Positions 53,016 to 61,252 of a stretch of 64,000 bases of DNA are shown piece after piece. Location: assembly GCF_029910655.1 (NCBI RefSeq), contig NZ_CP123897.1, positions 2,841,547 to 2,905,546 on the forward strand, in the 5' to 3' direction. The translations under genes were made by a program, and so were the position numbers. The DNA is from Methylomonas sp. UP202. Lineage in GTDB: Bacteria > Pseudomonadota > Gammaproteobacteria > Methylococcales > Methylomonadaceae. The stretch's first letter is position 1. The number at the start of each line of letters is the position of its first letter. The notes beneath the pieces were generated by a model, which saw only the letters and a list, made by a program, of their open reading frames with translations, was not told the origin of the DNA and did not search any database.

Positions 53016-53594
53016 ATGCCAGTTGCGCCAACGACTTCAAAAGACATTGGCGCGACCTTCGCCACTATACAGAACAGTCTACGTAATTATTTGCGTAGGC
53101 AAGTGGACGACCCCAGCATTGCGGAAGACTTGCTTCAAGATGTCTTCGTCAAGGCATTGGTTACAATCAATGCCAATCGGACGCCCGCAAATCTTACGGG
53201 TTGGCTTTATGCTGTGGCCCGCACAACTGTAGTTGACTATTATCGTTCGAAGCGATTGGACGTAACCGAGTTGGATGAGGATTTACCAGACACGCAGCAA
53301 ATCAATGATGAACTGCTCCATCGGGAACTGGCTAACTGCCTTAGGCCGCTTACCTTACAGCTACCCGCAATTTATCGCGACACATTACTGGCAACTGATT
53401 TCGGTGGACAAACCATGTCATCCTTGGCGAAAGAGCAAGGCTTGTCGCGGTCTGCCATCAAAAGCCGAGCGAGCCGGGCTAGAGTCATGCTGAAAGAAAA
53501 GCTTCTGGAATGTTGCCATGTTGAACAGGCCGGCGGAATCGTCACCGATTACCGGCCTCGATCATCTTCAACTTGCAAGGTTGAGTGTGCTTAG
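53016..53594 (+). CDS. sigZ: SigZ-type ECF sigma factor with cysteine-containing C-terminus
   Basis: From the ATG at 53016 (GAGGAAGG upstream) the product has 192 residues. Region 2 is PSIAEDLLQDVFVKALVTIN and LTGWLYAVARTTVVDYYRSKR; region 4 is TMSSLAKEQGLSRSAIKSRASRARVMLKEKLLECC. The tail CCHVEQAGGIVTDYRPRSSSTCKVEC resembles the cysteine-bearing C-terminus of SigZ-like factors and could bind zinc or arsenite. It lies 10 bp after arsI, so arsenical detoxification and this factor are probably co-regulated. No ArsR gene is nearby. Confidence 0.82.
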   Translation: MPVAPTTSKDIGATFATIQNSLRNYLRRQVDDPSIAEDLLQDVFVKALVTINANRTPANLTGWLYAVARTTVVDYYRSKRLDVTELDEDLPDTQQINDELLHRELANCLRPLTLQLPAIYRDTLLATDFGGQTMSSLAKEQGLSRSAIKSRASRARVMLKEKLLECCHVEQAGGIVTDYRPRSSSTCKVECA

Positions 53595-53639
53595 AATGTT
53601 GCTCAACCTTGAGAGCGGACCAGAAGCTAAACTCATTGA

Positions 53640-53929
53640 AGTCTGTCATCAAAAGTCTCGCGAGCCGAGCTAAGGTTGTTCCTTTCGATCAAATTCGCCA
53701 AGCTGATTGAGAGATCACCATCAATATCTGCCGGAAACTTTCTATTTCCGGTCCGCAAATTCCGCCGCATGGCGGTTTTCTGGTCGCTCGAGCCGAATCT
53801 CGTGAAGCCCTCGAGAAACTACTGTACGAGGAGCCTTTCGTACAAGAAAAAGTACATGAATTCACGCGTGCCACGGAATTTAACACTGCGCAATGTCAGG
53901 ACTTCATGAAAAGTTGGTTTGGTAAATAA
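53640..53929 (+). pseudogene. YciI-family fragment preceded by a sigma-factor-like scrap
   Basis: At 53747-53929 the plus strand reads SGPQIPPHGGFLVARAESR, continues to VHEFTRATEFNTAQCQDF and ends MKSWFGK-stop, matching the C-terminal 60 residues of the intact YciI protein at 59921-60223. Upstream, DHHQYL (from 53713) and FDQI (from 53679) are in another frame, showing a frameshift and a small deletion. At 53640-53678 SVIKSLASRAKV resembles the region 4 segment SAIKSRASRARV of the adjacent sigma gene, suggesting rearranged pieces. Confidence 0.75.
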
Positions 53930-53938
53930 GGTTACAGT

Positions 53939-54181
53939 ATGCGGCACTTCTCAGAAATCGAGGCCATTGCGACCGAACGGCGCGGCGGCCCTTGGGGGCT
54001 AAAGGCCGCGTTGAGCGATACTCGACACATCAAACTTGCCGAAGTCATCAATGGGCCGATTGCCTCAGTTCCTTATGACTTATCACCAAGGCCTCCCTTC
54101 CCTGCTCAATCTGCGCGGCTGATCGACCAGTCGATCAATCTCTCGGCTGGTTTTCAACAAGTCGGCGTTGACATCAATTAA
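53939..54181 (+). pseudogene. 5' fragment resembling the 3-methyladenine glycosylase gene
   Basis: An ATG-initiated 80-codon frame begins MRHFSEIEAIATERRGGPWGL-KAAL, similar in pattern to MISFDSILARAQQRKGGAAALQALL, the start of the glycosylase at 59176. Similarity fades after about 35 residues, where the catalytic domain should begin. It directly follows the yciI fragment, in reversed order relative to the intact pair. It is probably non-functional. Confidence 0.5.
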
Positions 54182-54376
54182 GCAGCAACTGGTCATGATG
54201 ACCGCAAACACGAAAACTGCTGTCATTAATGCACAGCTGAACATTCGATGATAATAAAAAAATGCAAAAATGCCGGTTGACATTATCTCGGCATTGCGTG
54301 ACGGCAAACCATTAGCCAATAGGAATTTTTACAAGCTACGATGACAGAGGTGCCGTTTAAAGTGGATAGCCTACTG

Positions 54377-54787
54377 TTAATCAAGCTTATTACTTTTAGC
54401 ATCGCAGGTGAAGTTGAATCCCTCTGCCGATTCGTTTGAGCTCCATTGCGTCGCCAGATGGTTTATCTGATCCAATAAAACTTCCAGTTCGTGACCCCGC
54501 TGGGTAAAGCTGTAAGACACTTTGGGCGGAATACTGGCTTCTTGGTGTCGGACGATAATGCCTGCGTCTTCCAGCATGCGCAGTCGCTCGGTTAAGACTT
54601 TGGCCGAAATCGTCGGCATTTGTTTCTTGATCTGACCGAATCTCAGCGTGCCGTTCAAGCGAATCATCCACAAAATATAGGTCGTCCACGGTCCGGTCAG
54701 CAAACTCAGCAAACCGTGCATCGGACAGCGCATTTCGCTGTAATTGCGAATATCGAAAGCAACGACCTGTTTGTTTGATTTCTTCAT
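54377..54787 (-). CDS. HxlR-family transcriptional regulator
   Basis: The 136-residue winged-helix protein has the HxlR pattern: RCPMHGLLSLLTGPWTTYILWMIRLNGTLRFGQIKKQMPTISAKVLTERLRMLEDAGIIVRH and VSYSFTQRGHELEVLLDQI. A cysteine in the first helix (MRCPMH, residue 21) is in the position used for redox or electrophile sensing in HxlR-type regulators. It is divergent from the glutathione transferase gene with a 116-bp spacer containing an inverted repeat, so it probably controls that gene. Confidence 0.88.
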   Translation of the reverse strand: MKKSNKQVVAFDIRNYSEMRCPMHGLLSLLTGPWTTYILWMIRLNGTLRFGQIKKQMPTISAKVLTERLRMLEDAGIIVRHQEASIPPKVSYSFTQRGHELEVLLDQINHLATQWSSNESAEGFNFTCDAKSNKLD

Positions 54788-54804
54788 GGTTACTTATAGG
54801 TAAT

Positions 54805-54841
54805 TAGTTACTTTATTGTACCTAGTTGATTATAGTAACTA
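54805..54841. promoter_or_regulatory. Inverted repeat between HxlR and GST genes
   Basis: TAGTTACT (54805-54812) and AGTAACTA (54834-54841) are perfect reverse complements 21 bp apart. Related GGTTACTTATAGG sequence lies just before them at 54788-54800. The site is central in the divergent promoter region and is the likely target of the HxlR protein. Confidence 0.5.
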
Positions 54842-54903
54842 TAGCCATAAAATAACAATCGTCAGGCCTGACGCAGCACATTCATACTTTTAGGAGATTT
54901 ACG

Positions 54904-55515
54904 ATGAAGCTTTATTACACGCCGGGCGCTTGCTCGCTTTCCCCTCATATCGTGCTCAGCGAAGCGGCTTATACTTTCGAGTTGGAGAAAGTCGATTTAA
55001 AAACCAAACAAACGGCAAACGGTCGGGACTTTAACGCTATCAATCCCAAATCCGTGGTTCCGGTACTGGAACTTGACAATGGCGAACGCTTGACGGAAGG
55101 CGTTGCGATTGTGCAGTATTTGGCGGACTTAAAACCGGAAGCGAATCTGGCCCCACCGGCTGGTACATTGGCGCGCGCCCGCTTGCAGGAATGGTTGAAC
55201 TTTATCGCCACCGAATTGCATAAAGGCATTCATCCGATTTATCGCGTCGCCGACGCCGGCGAACAAGCCAAAGATTTCTATTTGCCACGTTTGAAATCTG
55301 CGCTGTCTTACGTCGCCGAACATTTAAAAGGTCAAGACTATTTAATGGGCGAGCAATTCTCGGTGGCCGATTCTTATTTGTTTACCGTGTTGGGATGGCA
55401 TAAATGGATCGATTTAGATTTAGCGGAATGGCCGGCTTTGGAGGCCTATCATCAACGCGTAGCCGCCCGACCCAAGGTGCAAAGCGTGTTGCGCACTGAA
55501 GGTTTGCTCGTTTAA
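54904..55515 (+). CDS. gstA: Beta-class glutathione S-transferase
   Basis: The 203-residue protein starts KLYYTPGACSLSPHIVLSEA, with the beta-class cysteine at residue 10, and has VPVLELDNGERLTEGVAIVQYLAD (glutathione-binding segment) and the C-terminal all-helical domain (YLMGEQFSVADSYLFTVLGWHKW). Such enzymes conjugate or reduce electrophiles and peroxides with glutathione in the cytosol. AGGAG lies 8 bp before the ATG. The divergent HxlR gene is the probable regulator. Confidence 0.92.
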   Translation: MKLYYTPGACSLSPHIVLSEAAYTFELEKVDLKTKQTANGRDFNAINPKSVVPVLELDNGERLTEGVAIVQYLADLKPEANLAPPAGTLARARLQEWLNFIATELHKGIHPIYRVADAGEQAKDFYLPRLKSALSYVAEHLKGQDYLMGEQFSVADSYLFTVLGWHKWIDLDLAEWPALEAYHQRVAARPKVQSVLRTEGLLV

Positions 55516-55738
55516 CCTCCGCCTAACTCATTTAAATCAACGCGAAATCTGGCAGGTCTGATGACCTCAGACTTGCCATTTTTGCTTAAACCGAGCAGCC
55601 TACCGTCGTCAACGCATCCCGGCGCTATTTTCTAGAGGTGCGCCCAACCAATACACGAACCCTGGCGTTTTGTTCAAAGGCTGGTTTTAAGCGTCAACCG
55701 AATCGGCATCTTAAATTTTTTCCAAAATAGGGCTTTAT

Positions 55739-56779
55739 ATGCGTTACAACCAATTTGGCAGAAGCGGTTTATTTGTATCCGAGTTATGTCTAGGCACCAT
55801 GACGTTTGGCGGCTCAGATAACTTTTGGGGGCAAATGGGCCAACTCAAGCAACGGGCCGTCGATGACATCGTCAGACTTGCTCTGGAGTCGGGTATTAAC
55901 TTTATCGATACAGCCGACGTGTATTCATACGGGGAATCCGAGCAATTACTAGGACAAGCGTTAAAAAATTTGGCCGTCAAACGCAGCGATGCGGTTATCG
56001 CCAGCAAAGTTTTCGTTCCGTTTGGAAACGGTCCGAATGATCGTGGCGCATCCCGAGGTCATATCATGGACAGCGTTCACGCCAGTCTGGAGCGCTTGCA
56101 ACTGGATCATATCGATCTCTACCAAATCCACGGCACCGATCCTGTTACGCCTATCGAAGAAACTTTACGAGCCATGGACGACTTAATCCACCAAGGCTTG
56201 GTACGCTATATCGGCATATCCAATTGGCAAGCCTGGCGCATCATGAAAGCTTTGGGAATGTCTGAACGCTTGGGCTTAAATCGTTTCGACTCCTTGCAGG
56301 CTTATTACAGTTTGGCCGGACGCGATATCGAGCGGGAAATCGTGCCATTGCTGGCGGAAGAAAAATTAGGGTTAATGGTATGGAGTCCGCTGGCAGGCGG
56401 CTTACTCTCCGGCAAATTCGGCCCAGGTTCGGAGCAATCGACCGACGAGGCACGTCGTGCACACTTCGATTTTCCGCCGGTTAATCGTGAGCGCGCCTGG
56501 GCGTGTATCGAAGTCATGCGCGAGATTGCTACAGCTCATGGGGTTTCGGTTGCCCAAGTGGCATTGGCTTGGTTACGCCAACAATCCCATGTCTCCAGCA
56601 TTGTGATCGGCGTACGGACGCTACAGCAGCTACACGACAATCTGGCATCGATAGAGCTAGAATTAAGCGCTGAGGATTTAGCCAAGCTTGATACGGTTAG
56701 CGCGTTACCTTCTGAATATCCGGCCTGGATGATCGAGCGGCAAACTGCTAACCGACGCCCGCAACCGTTCCCGCAATAA
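55739..56779 (+). CDS. Aldo/keto reductase
   Basis: The 346-residue (beta/alpha)8 protein has the family tetrad: D and Y in FIDTADVYSYGESEQLLGQAL, K in AVIASKVFVPFG and H in DLYQIHGTDP. C-terminal VALAWLRQQSHVSSIVIGVRTLQQLHDNL contributes to NADPH binding. It resembles YajO/Tas-like reductases. It lies among redox and detoxification genes and is followed 25 bp later by the disrupted VOC gene, which may once have been in the same operon. Substrate unknown. Confidence 0.92.
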   Translation: MRYNQFGRSGLFVSELCLGTMTFGGSDNFWGQMGQLKQRAVDDIVRLALESGINFIDTADVYSYGESEQLLGQALKNLAVKRSDAVIASKVFVPFGNGPNDRGASRGHIMDSVHASLERLQLDHIDLYQIHGTDPVTPIEETLRAMDDLIHQGLVRYIGISNWQAWRIMKALGMSERLGLNRFDSLQAYYSLAGRDIEREIVPLLAEEKLGLMVWSPLAGGLLSGKFGPGSEQSTDEARRAHFDFPPVNRERAWACIEVMREIATAHGVSVAQVALAWLRQQSHVSSIVIGVRTLQQLHDNLASIELELSAEDLAKLDTVSALPSEYPAWMIERQTANRRPQPFPQ

Positions 56780-56967
56780 TCGCTTATACAAGGAGTTCCG
56801 TCGCATGAAATTCGGCTACACCATTATCTATGTCACGGATGTCTTAGCTTCTCTGACATTTTTCGACAAAGCATTCGGCCTTAAAACCCGATTTATCCAC
56901 GAATCCGGCGGCTACGGCGAACTCGATACCGGGCAAACTACATTGGCATTCGCTTCCCACACGCTAG

Positions 56968-58572
56968 GAGCCTGTCGGACTTAACTTACCAGCACTTCTG
57001 TTGTCATCCAGCTCAGCGAAGACGGCGGTCGAAGGAAGGATTTGCCACTGGTTAGGCGAGCGTTTTGGCGTTGGATTCCGATAACGCCAATCGAGCCTTT
57101 TGCTGGCCAATCGTTTCGACCATTAGACGACCCTCGCCAAGATATGCATCCGTTTCAAGTTGAAGGCCATGGCCACCAGTTTCCACTCACCGGTGACCGC
57201 ATCTAGACCGCGTAAGGAGAATTGGCGAAAGCCGAGTACCTGTTTGATGATCCCGAACACGGGTTCCACCGTGCATTTGCGCTTGGCATAACGGGCTTTG
57301 CCTTCGCGGGTTTTCAAGTACCAAGCCATCTTTTCCAGCGGATCGTCGCCAGTCGGTTCCGGCGCATCCGGGGCTAAACGTTCCGCCAACGGCCGATGAT
57401 GACTGTCACGGCCCATGGCGATTAAAGGTTCGATCCGGTTTCGTTCGCAAGCCTGGACGTTGGCGGCACTGAAGTAGCCGGTGTCCGCCAGTAGGGCTTC
57501 GGCTTGGCCCAAGGCGTCGGGCAGTTTTTTCAGTTCGGCCAGCATCGGCTCAACTTGTTGTTTGTCGTTGGTCTGCTGCGTGACCGTGGTGGCCACGATC
57601 AGCATCGTATCGACATCGACGGCGGCCTGACTGTTGTAGCCTTGCACAAAGCCTTCGTGACTCGGCAGGATGCGCGATTCCTCGTCGGTCAGGTTGATTT
57701 GATCGTCGGGCTTGGGGCCGGCTACCGGCGCCTTGGGTTCCGGGCCTCGCGGCTTTTGGCCAGCTTGCCGCTGGGCTTCCCGGCGGGACACCTTGTCCTC
57801 GTATGCCTGTTCGGCTTGCGCGTCGCGCGGTTTGGCCCGCTCGGCGATCTTGGCTTTCGCTTCACGCAAGGCTTTCAGCCGGTCTTCCCGCCGCGCCAAT
57901 TCGTCCGGCAGATCAAGGCCGTCCCGGTCGTCCACCGCGTCGGTTTCGTCGGCCTTTTGCAGTAAGGCCTGAACTTCGTCTCGTAGCTGTGCTTCGAGCT
58001 TTTCGATATGGCTGTGGGACAAGGCCTTGTGCTTGGAGGCATTCGCTTTGAGCTTGGTGCCGTCCAACGCGATTTGCCCCAGCTTCACCAACTTCATCGC
58101 TTGCGCCAGACTCAGCACTTGGACGAACAGGTCTTCCAACTCGACCAGGAACGTCTTGCGGAAGTGAGCCAGGGTATCGTGATCGGGATGGGTATCACCA
58201 GACAAGAAACGAAACGCCACCGAATCGTAGGTGGCCCGTTCGATCTTCCGGCTGGAAAACACGCCGGTGGCGTACCCATAGACCAGCAGTGCCAATAATA
58301 TCGCCGGATGGTGCGCCGCCGAACCCCGACCTTGATAGCGGCTCGTCAACCGGCTTAAATCCAACTGCTCGATGACTTCGACGACAAAACGCGCCAAGTG
58401 ATCCTCCGGCAACCATTCGTCCACCGAGGGGGGTAATAGATAGATTTGATGGCGGTTGACAGGAATGAATCGACTCATCAAGGGCTCTCCCGGTTGCTGG
58501 TTCTTTCTATACCACCTATTTTATCTAACCAAGTTACCGAATGGACTATTGGCTTTTAAGTCCGACAGGCTC
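56968..58572 (-). mobile_element. Intact IS1182-family insertion sequence
   Basis: The 1605-bp element has perfect 15-bp terminal repeats, GAGCCTGTCGGACTT (56968-56982) and AAGTCCGACAGGCTC (58558-58572), flanked by CTAG on both sides (56964-56967, 58573-58576). It contains one complete transposase gene. Perfect ends and an intact target gene frame on both sides point to recent movement. A relic with the same type of end, also next to CTAG, lies at 48793. Confidence 0.93.
57123..58481 (-). CDS. IS1182-family transposase
   Basis: The 452-residue protein has the DUF772-type N-terminal domain (IYLLPPSVDEWLPEDHLARFVVEVIEQLDLS) and LRDFRKTF-like AHFRKTFLVELEDLF. The catalytic DDE region includes ALDGTKLKANASKHKALS, ALLADTGYFSAANVQAC and the C-terminal KCTVEPVFGIIKQVLGFRQFSLRGL. 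The central segment (residues ~170-260) is charged and Ala-rich. Length is normal and there are no stops, so it is probably active. Confidence 0.93.
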   Translation of the reverse strand: MMSRFIPVNRHQIYLLPPSVDEWLPEDHLARFVVEVIEQLDLSRLTSRYQGRGSAAHHPAILLALLVYGYATGVFSSRKIERATYDSVAFRFLSGDTHPDHDTLAHFRKTFLVELEDLFVQVLSLAQAMKLVKLGQIALDGTKLKANASKHKALSHSHIEKLEAQLRDEVQALLQKADETDAVDDRDGLDLPDELARREDRLKALREAKAKIAERAKPRDAQAEQAYEDKVSRREAQRQAGQKPRGPEPKAPVAGPKPDDQINLTDEESRILPSHEGFVQGYNSQAAVDVDTMLIVATTVTQQTNDKQQVEPMLAELKKLPDALGQAEALLADTGYFSAANVQACERNRIEPLIAMGRDSHHRPLAERLAPDAPEPTGDDPLEKMAWYLKTREGKARYAKRKCTVEPVFGIIKQVLGFRQFSLRGLDAVTGEWKLVAMAFNLKRMHILARVV

Positions 58573-58810
58573 CTAGGCAGCAGCAATCTGCCGAATGGTT
58601 ATATTGCCGCCGACGCGTCGCCGTTACCGTTAGGTATTGAAATTGCGTTGGTTACCGACGATGTAGCGGCTGCGCATCGTAGAGCAATTCAGGCGGGTGC
58701 GCTCTCACTCAAAGAACCGATTCAAAAACCTTGGGGGCAGACCGTAGCCTACGTGCGTTGTCCAGACGGCACACTGGTAGAATTGTGCTCGCCGGTGGGG
58801 GGCTGATGCT

Positions 58811-59152
58811 ATGGCCTCTAGCGACAGCACCGTCGCCTTTATCCTTGAGCAAGTTTCTACAGCGGGAGAGTTTCGCGCCAAGAAAATGTTTGGCGAGTAT
58901 GGGCTGTTCTGCGGCGATAAAATGGTTGCCCTGATTTGCGATGATCAGTTGTACGTCAAGCCTACGGATCAAGGTAAGACATTTCTGGGCGAATGTCCCA
59001 CACAGTCGCCTTATCGCGGAGCCAAACCGTGTTTTCTGATTGCCCAAAGCCAATGGCATAACGCCCTGTGGCTGATTCATTTATTGCAACTGACTGCATC
59101 CGGTCTTCCTCCGCCCAAGAAACGCTCCACCAAGCTTAAACCCAACACTTAA
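58811..59152 (+). CDS. TfoX/Sxy N-terminal-domain protein
   Basis: The 113-residue protein matches the TfoX N-terminal domain: MFGEYGLFCGDKMVALICDDQLYVKPTDQG, PYRGAKPCFLI and ALWLIHLLQLT. Single-domain TfoX proteins are common and of unclear function; the link to competence applies to two-domain Sxy/TfoX. It follows the disrupted VOC gene by 4 bp and precedes the glycosylase gene by 23 bp, suggesting an original four-gene run VOC-tfoX-tag-yciI. Confidence 0.85.
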   Translation: MASSDSTVAFILEQVSTAGEFRAKKMFGEYGLFCGDKMVALICDDQLYVKPTDQGKTFLGECPTQSPYRGAKPCFLIAQSQWHNALWLIHLLQLTASGLPPPKKRSTKLKPNT

Positions 59153-59175
59153 CGTTTAATCAATGGACTGTAGCT

Positions 59176-59877
59176 ATGATCTCGTTCGACAGCATTTTGG
59201 CCCGCGCCCAACAACGCAAAGGCGGTGCAGCGGCGCTCCAAGCGCTACTGCCATCCTCGCCCGATCCGCAACACCTGCAGCAACTCGGCGACGACCGGAT
59301 ACTGGCCGAAATGAGTAAACGGGTGTTTTGTGCCGGGTTTTCCTGGACGGTCATCGACAACAAATGGCCGGAATTCGAAACCGCTTTTTTAGGTTTTAAT
59401 CCGGACACGCTGGTATTTCAGCCCAACGAGTTTTGGGATGCGCTGTTTGCCAATCCGCGGATCGTACGCCACGCCGCCAAAATCTTGTCGGTACGGGACA
59501 ACGCCGGCTTCATTCGAGAAATCGCCAGCGAACATGGTAGCTTCGGCCAGTTTTTAAGCGCTTGGCCGTCGGCACGGCAATTCGATCTGCTGAATATCTT
59601 GAGCGAACGCGGCAGCCGCCTGGGCGGTAATACCGGACAGATGTTTTTGCGTTACATCGGCTGGGATGGCTTTGTACTTTCCAAAGACGTAATCCTTTGT
59701 CTGCGCGATGCCGGTCTGGACATAGGCGCAGAGGCTAAATCCAAAAAAGATCAGGCCAAGGTTCAGGCCCAATTCAACGCCTGGGCCGAGGAAACCGGTC
59801 TTAGCTATAGCCATTTATCCAAAATTTGTGCGCTCTCGATCGGCGAGAACGCATCGGAAACCAGCGAAACCGAATAA
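59176..59877 (+). CDS. DNA-3-methyladenine glycosylase I-like protein
   Basis: The 233-residue protein resembles the Tag superfamily with helix-hairpin-helix fold: MSKRVFCAGFSWTVIDNKWPEFETAFLGFNP, FWDALFANPRIVRHAAKILSVRDNA and GGNTGQMFLRYIGWDGFVLSKDVILCLRDAG. It would excise alkylated adenine from DNA. The zinc-binding residues of classical E. coli Tag are not obvious, so it belongs to a divergent branch. A yciI gene follows 43 bp downstream; a truncated homologue of the start lies at 53939. Confidence 0.8.
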   Translation: MISFDSILARAQQRKGGAAALQALLPSSPDPQHLQQLGDDRILAEMSKRVFCAGFSWTVIDNKWPEFETAFLGFNPDTLVFQPNEFWDALFANPRIVRHAAKILSVRDNAGFIREIASEHGSFGQFLSAWPSARQFDLLNILSERGSRLGGNTGQMFLRYIGWDGFVLSKDVILCLRDAGLDIGAEAKSKKDQAKVQAQFNAWAEETGLSYSHLSKICALSIGENASETSETE

Positions 59878-59920
59878 CCGGTATTCAACCACATTGCAAT
59901 TCACTGAAACAGGAATCGAT

Positions 59921-60223
59921 ATGAAGTTTTATTTACTGGAAGGTCATCATCTTATGTCGTTCGAGCATATCCCCAGCGCATTGATCGACGCGCATCACCA
60001 GTTTCTGCAATCCGGCTATGACGATGGCCATTTTTTATTTTCCGGCCCACAACAACCGCCGCACGGCGGCTTTTTAGTCGCCCGGGCCGTATCACGGCAA
60101 CAATTGGATGCCTTACTGGCAGAAGAACCGTTTGTTCGTGAAGGTGTTATGGAGTTTTCCGCAATTACCGAGTTTGAAGCGGCGCAATGTCAACCATTTT
60201 TAAACGAATGGTTTGGTAAATAG
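59921..60223 (+). CDS. YciI-family protein
   Basis: The 100-residue protein has the YCII fold: MKFYLLEGHHLMSFEHIPSALIDAHHQFLQSGYDDGHFLFSGPQQPPHGGFLVARAVS, with the conserved H and D of the putative active site, and PFVREGVMEFSAITEFE. Function is uncertain; a dehydrochlorinase-like activity is known in one family member. The ATG at 59921 gives the family length. A frameshifted paralogue fragment lies at 53679-53929. Confidence 0.85.
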   Translation: MKFYLLEGHHLMSFEHIPSALIDAHHQFLQSGYDDGHFLFSGPQQPPHGGFLVARAVSRQQLDALLAEEPFVREGVMEFSAITEFEAAQCQPFLNEWFGK

Positions 60224-60236
60224 GCGTTCTAACCCC

Positions 60237-60776
60237 TCATTGGGGCAAGCGGACTATACCGGCCACAGCCTGTAATGCCTGCGGTATTAATTCCAGAGCC
60301 AGCACATATTGATCCTCAATTTGATCGGCATTGCCAATACCAAACTCGATAGCCGGCCGAAAATCAAAGCGCGCGTAAAAGGCGGGATCACCTACTACGA
60401 AGACCGCGGCATGGCCCAAGTGCTTGGCGCGCTGTAAGGCTTCTTTCACCAACAGCGTGCCCATGCCTTGATTGCGATAAGCGCTGTCGATGCAAACCGC
60501 GGCTAACAGCAAAACCGGATGCCGGTGAGTTACGTTGTCGATCCAAGTGCGAGTTAACATGACATGACCAATGATACTGTCTGCGTTTTGCAAAACTAGA
60601 GTCAGCTCCGGGATATATTCTTCCGCATTGCGCCGACGATTGACGAAATCCTGCTCGTCGCCTTCCGCATAGTAGGCGGTCTGAAAAGCCGTTTGCAGTA
60701 GATGATGAATAACCGCAAACTCGTCGGCAGACTCTGGTCGGATAGTAAGTTTTAGTGATGCACCTGGTTTTTGCAT
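60237..60776 (-). CDS. GNAT-family N-acetyltransferase
   Basis: The product (179 residues from the ATG at 60776; 183 from 60788) has the GNAT acetyl-CoA motif YRNQGMGTLLVKEALQRAKHLG, and AVFVVGDPAFYARFDFRPA in the C-terminal half. The wider pattern (IHHLLQTAFQTAYYAEGDEQDFVNRRR) resembles YhbS-type acetyltransferases. Its stop is 13 bp from the convergent yciI stop. Substrate unknown. Confidence 0.85.
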   Translation of the reverse strand: MQKPGASLKLTIRPESADEFAVIHHLLQTAFQTAYYAEGDEQDFVNRRRNAEEYIPELTLVLQNADSIIGHVMLTRTWIDNVTHRHPVLLLAAVCIDSAYRNQGMGTLLVKEALQRAKHLGHAAVFVVGDPAFYARFDFRPAIEFGIGNADQIEDQYVLALELIPQALQAVAGIVRLPQ

Positions 60777-60788
60777 GAATCTTGACAC

Positions 60789-61252
60789 TAGTGAGCTTAA
60801 AAGCGCCGGTTGATTTTCGGGCCACTTCGAATGGTGTAACAGAACAAAATTTTTTGCACGCTATAGCCAATGTTCGTATTGGGGTAACTCATCGCCAACG
60901 TGCAGCCAAACGGCTTGGCTTTTGGTCCAGATGTGATAAGTGCCGAATGATCGTAAAGCGAGCTTATTGATCAGGCCCTTTAAAGTTTTAACATTTTTGC
61001 TTTGGCATTGTTGGAAAGCCAGAGATTCGGTGGCTTTAAACAATGCTTTTGAGAAATAAGTTAAAACTTCATGTTGCCGAATCTATAGTGTTACATCAAT
61101 CGCATCCGGTCCATCAAGTCCCGTAAAACAAGCTGCGTTCTGCAGACTGGATCTGCTCCCTTTGATGGTTTTGGCTCGATTGAAAAACAGTTACATCTCC
61201 CAGGAGATAATGGAATTGGCTTGCTGGAACGGTTACCCTCTGGTTAAATCCA
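60789..61252. other. Gene-free spacer between GNAT and OYE genes
   Basis: About 460 bp without a supported gene. A 60-codon minus-strand frame (60861-61043, ending LRSFGTYHIWTKSQAVWLHV) has no recognisable domain and might be a gene fragment. TATCTCC/GGAGATA-like inversions near 61195-61210 are short. Confidence 0.4.

Larger units (their letters stand above)
56805..58806 (+). pseudogene. VOC/glyoxalase-family gene split by an IS1182 copy
   Basis: The 5' part (56805-56967) encodes MKFGYTIIYVTDVLASLTFF and continues to ASHTL; the 3' part (58577-58806) encodes GSSNLPNGYIAADASPLPLG and on to LVELCSPVGG. Joining them without the IS and one copy of the 4-bp duplication CTAG restores a continuous 131-codon frame, so the gene was intact before a recent insertion. 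The product would be a single-domain VOC protein with the terminal E of the metal-binding motif (GTLVELCSP). TfoX follows 4 bp downstream, so the insertion may also affect that gene. Confidence 0.9.
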
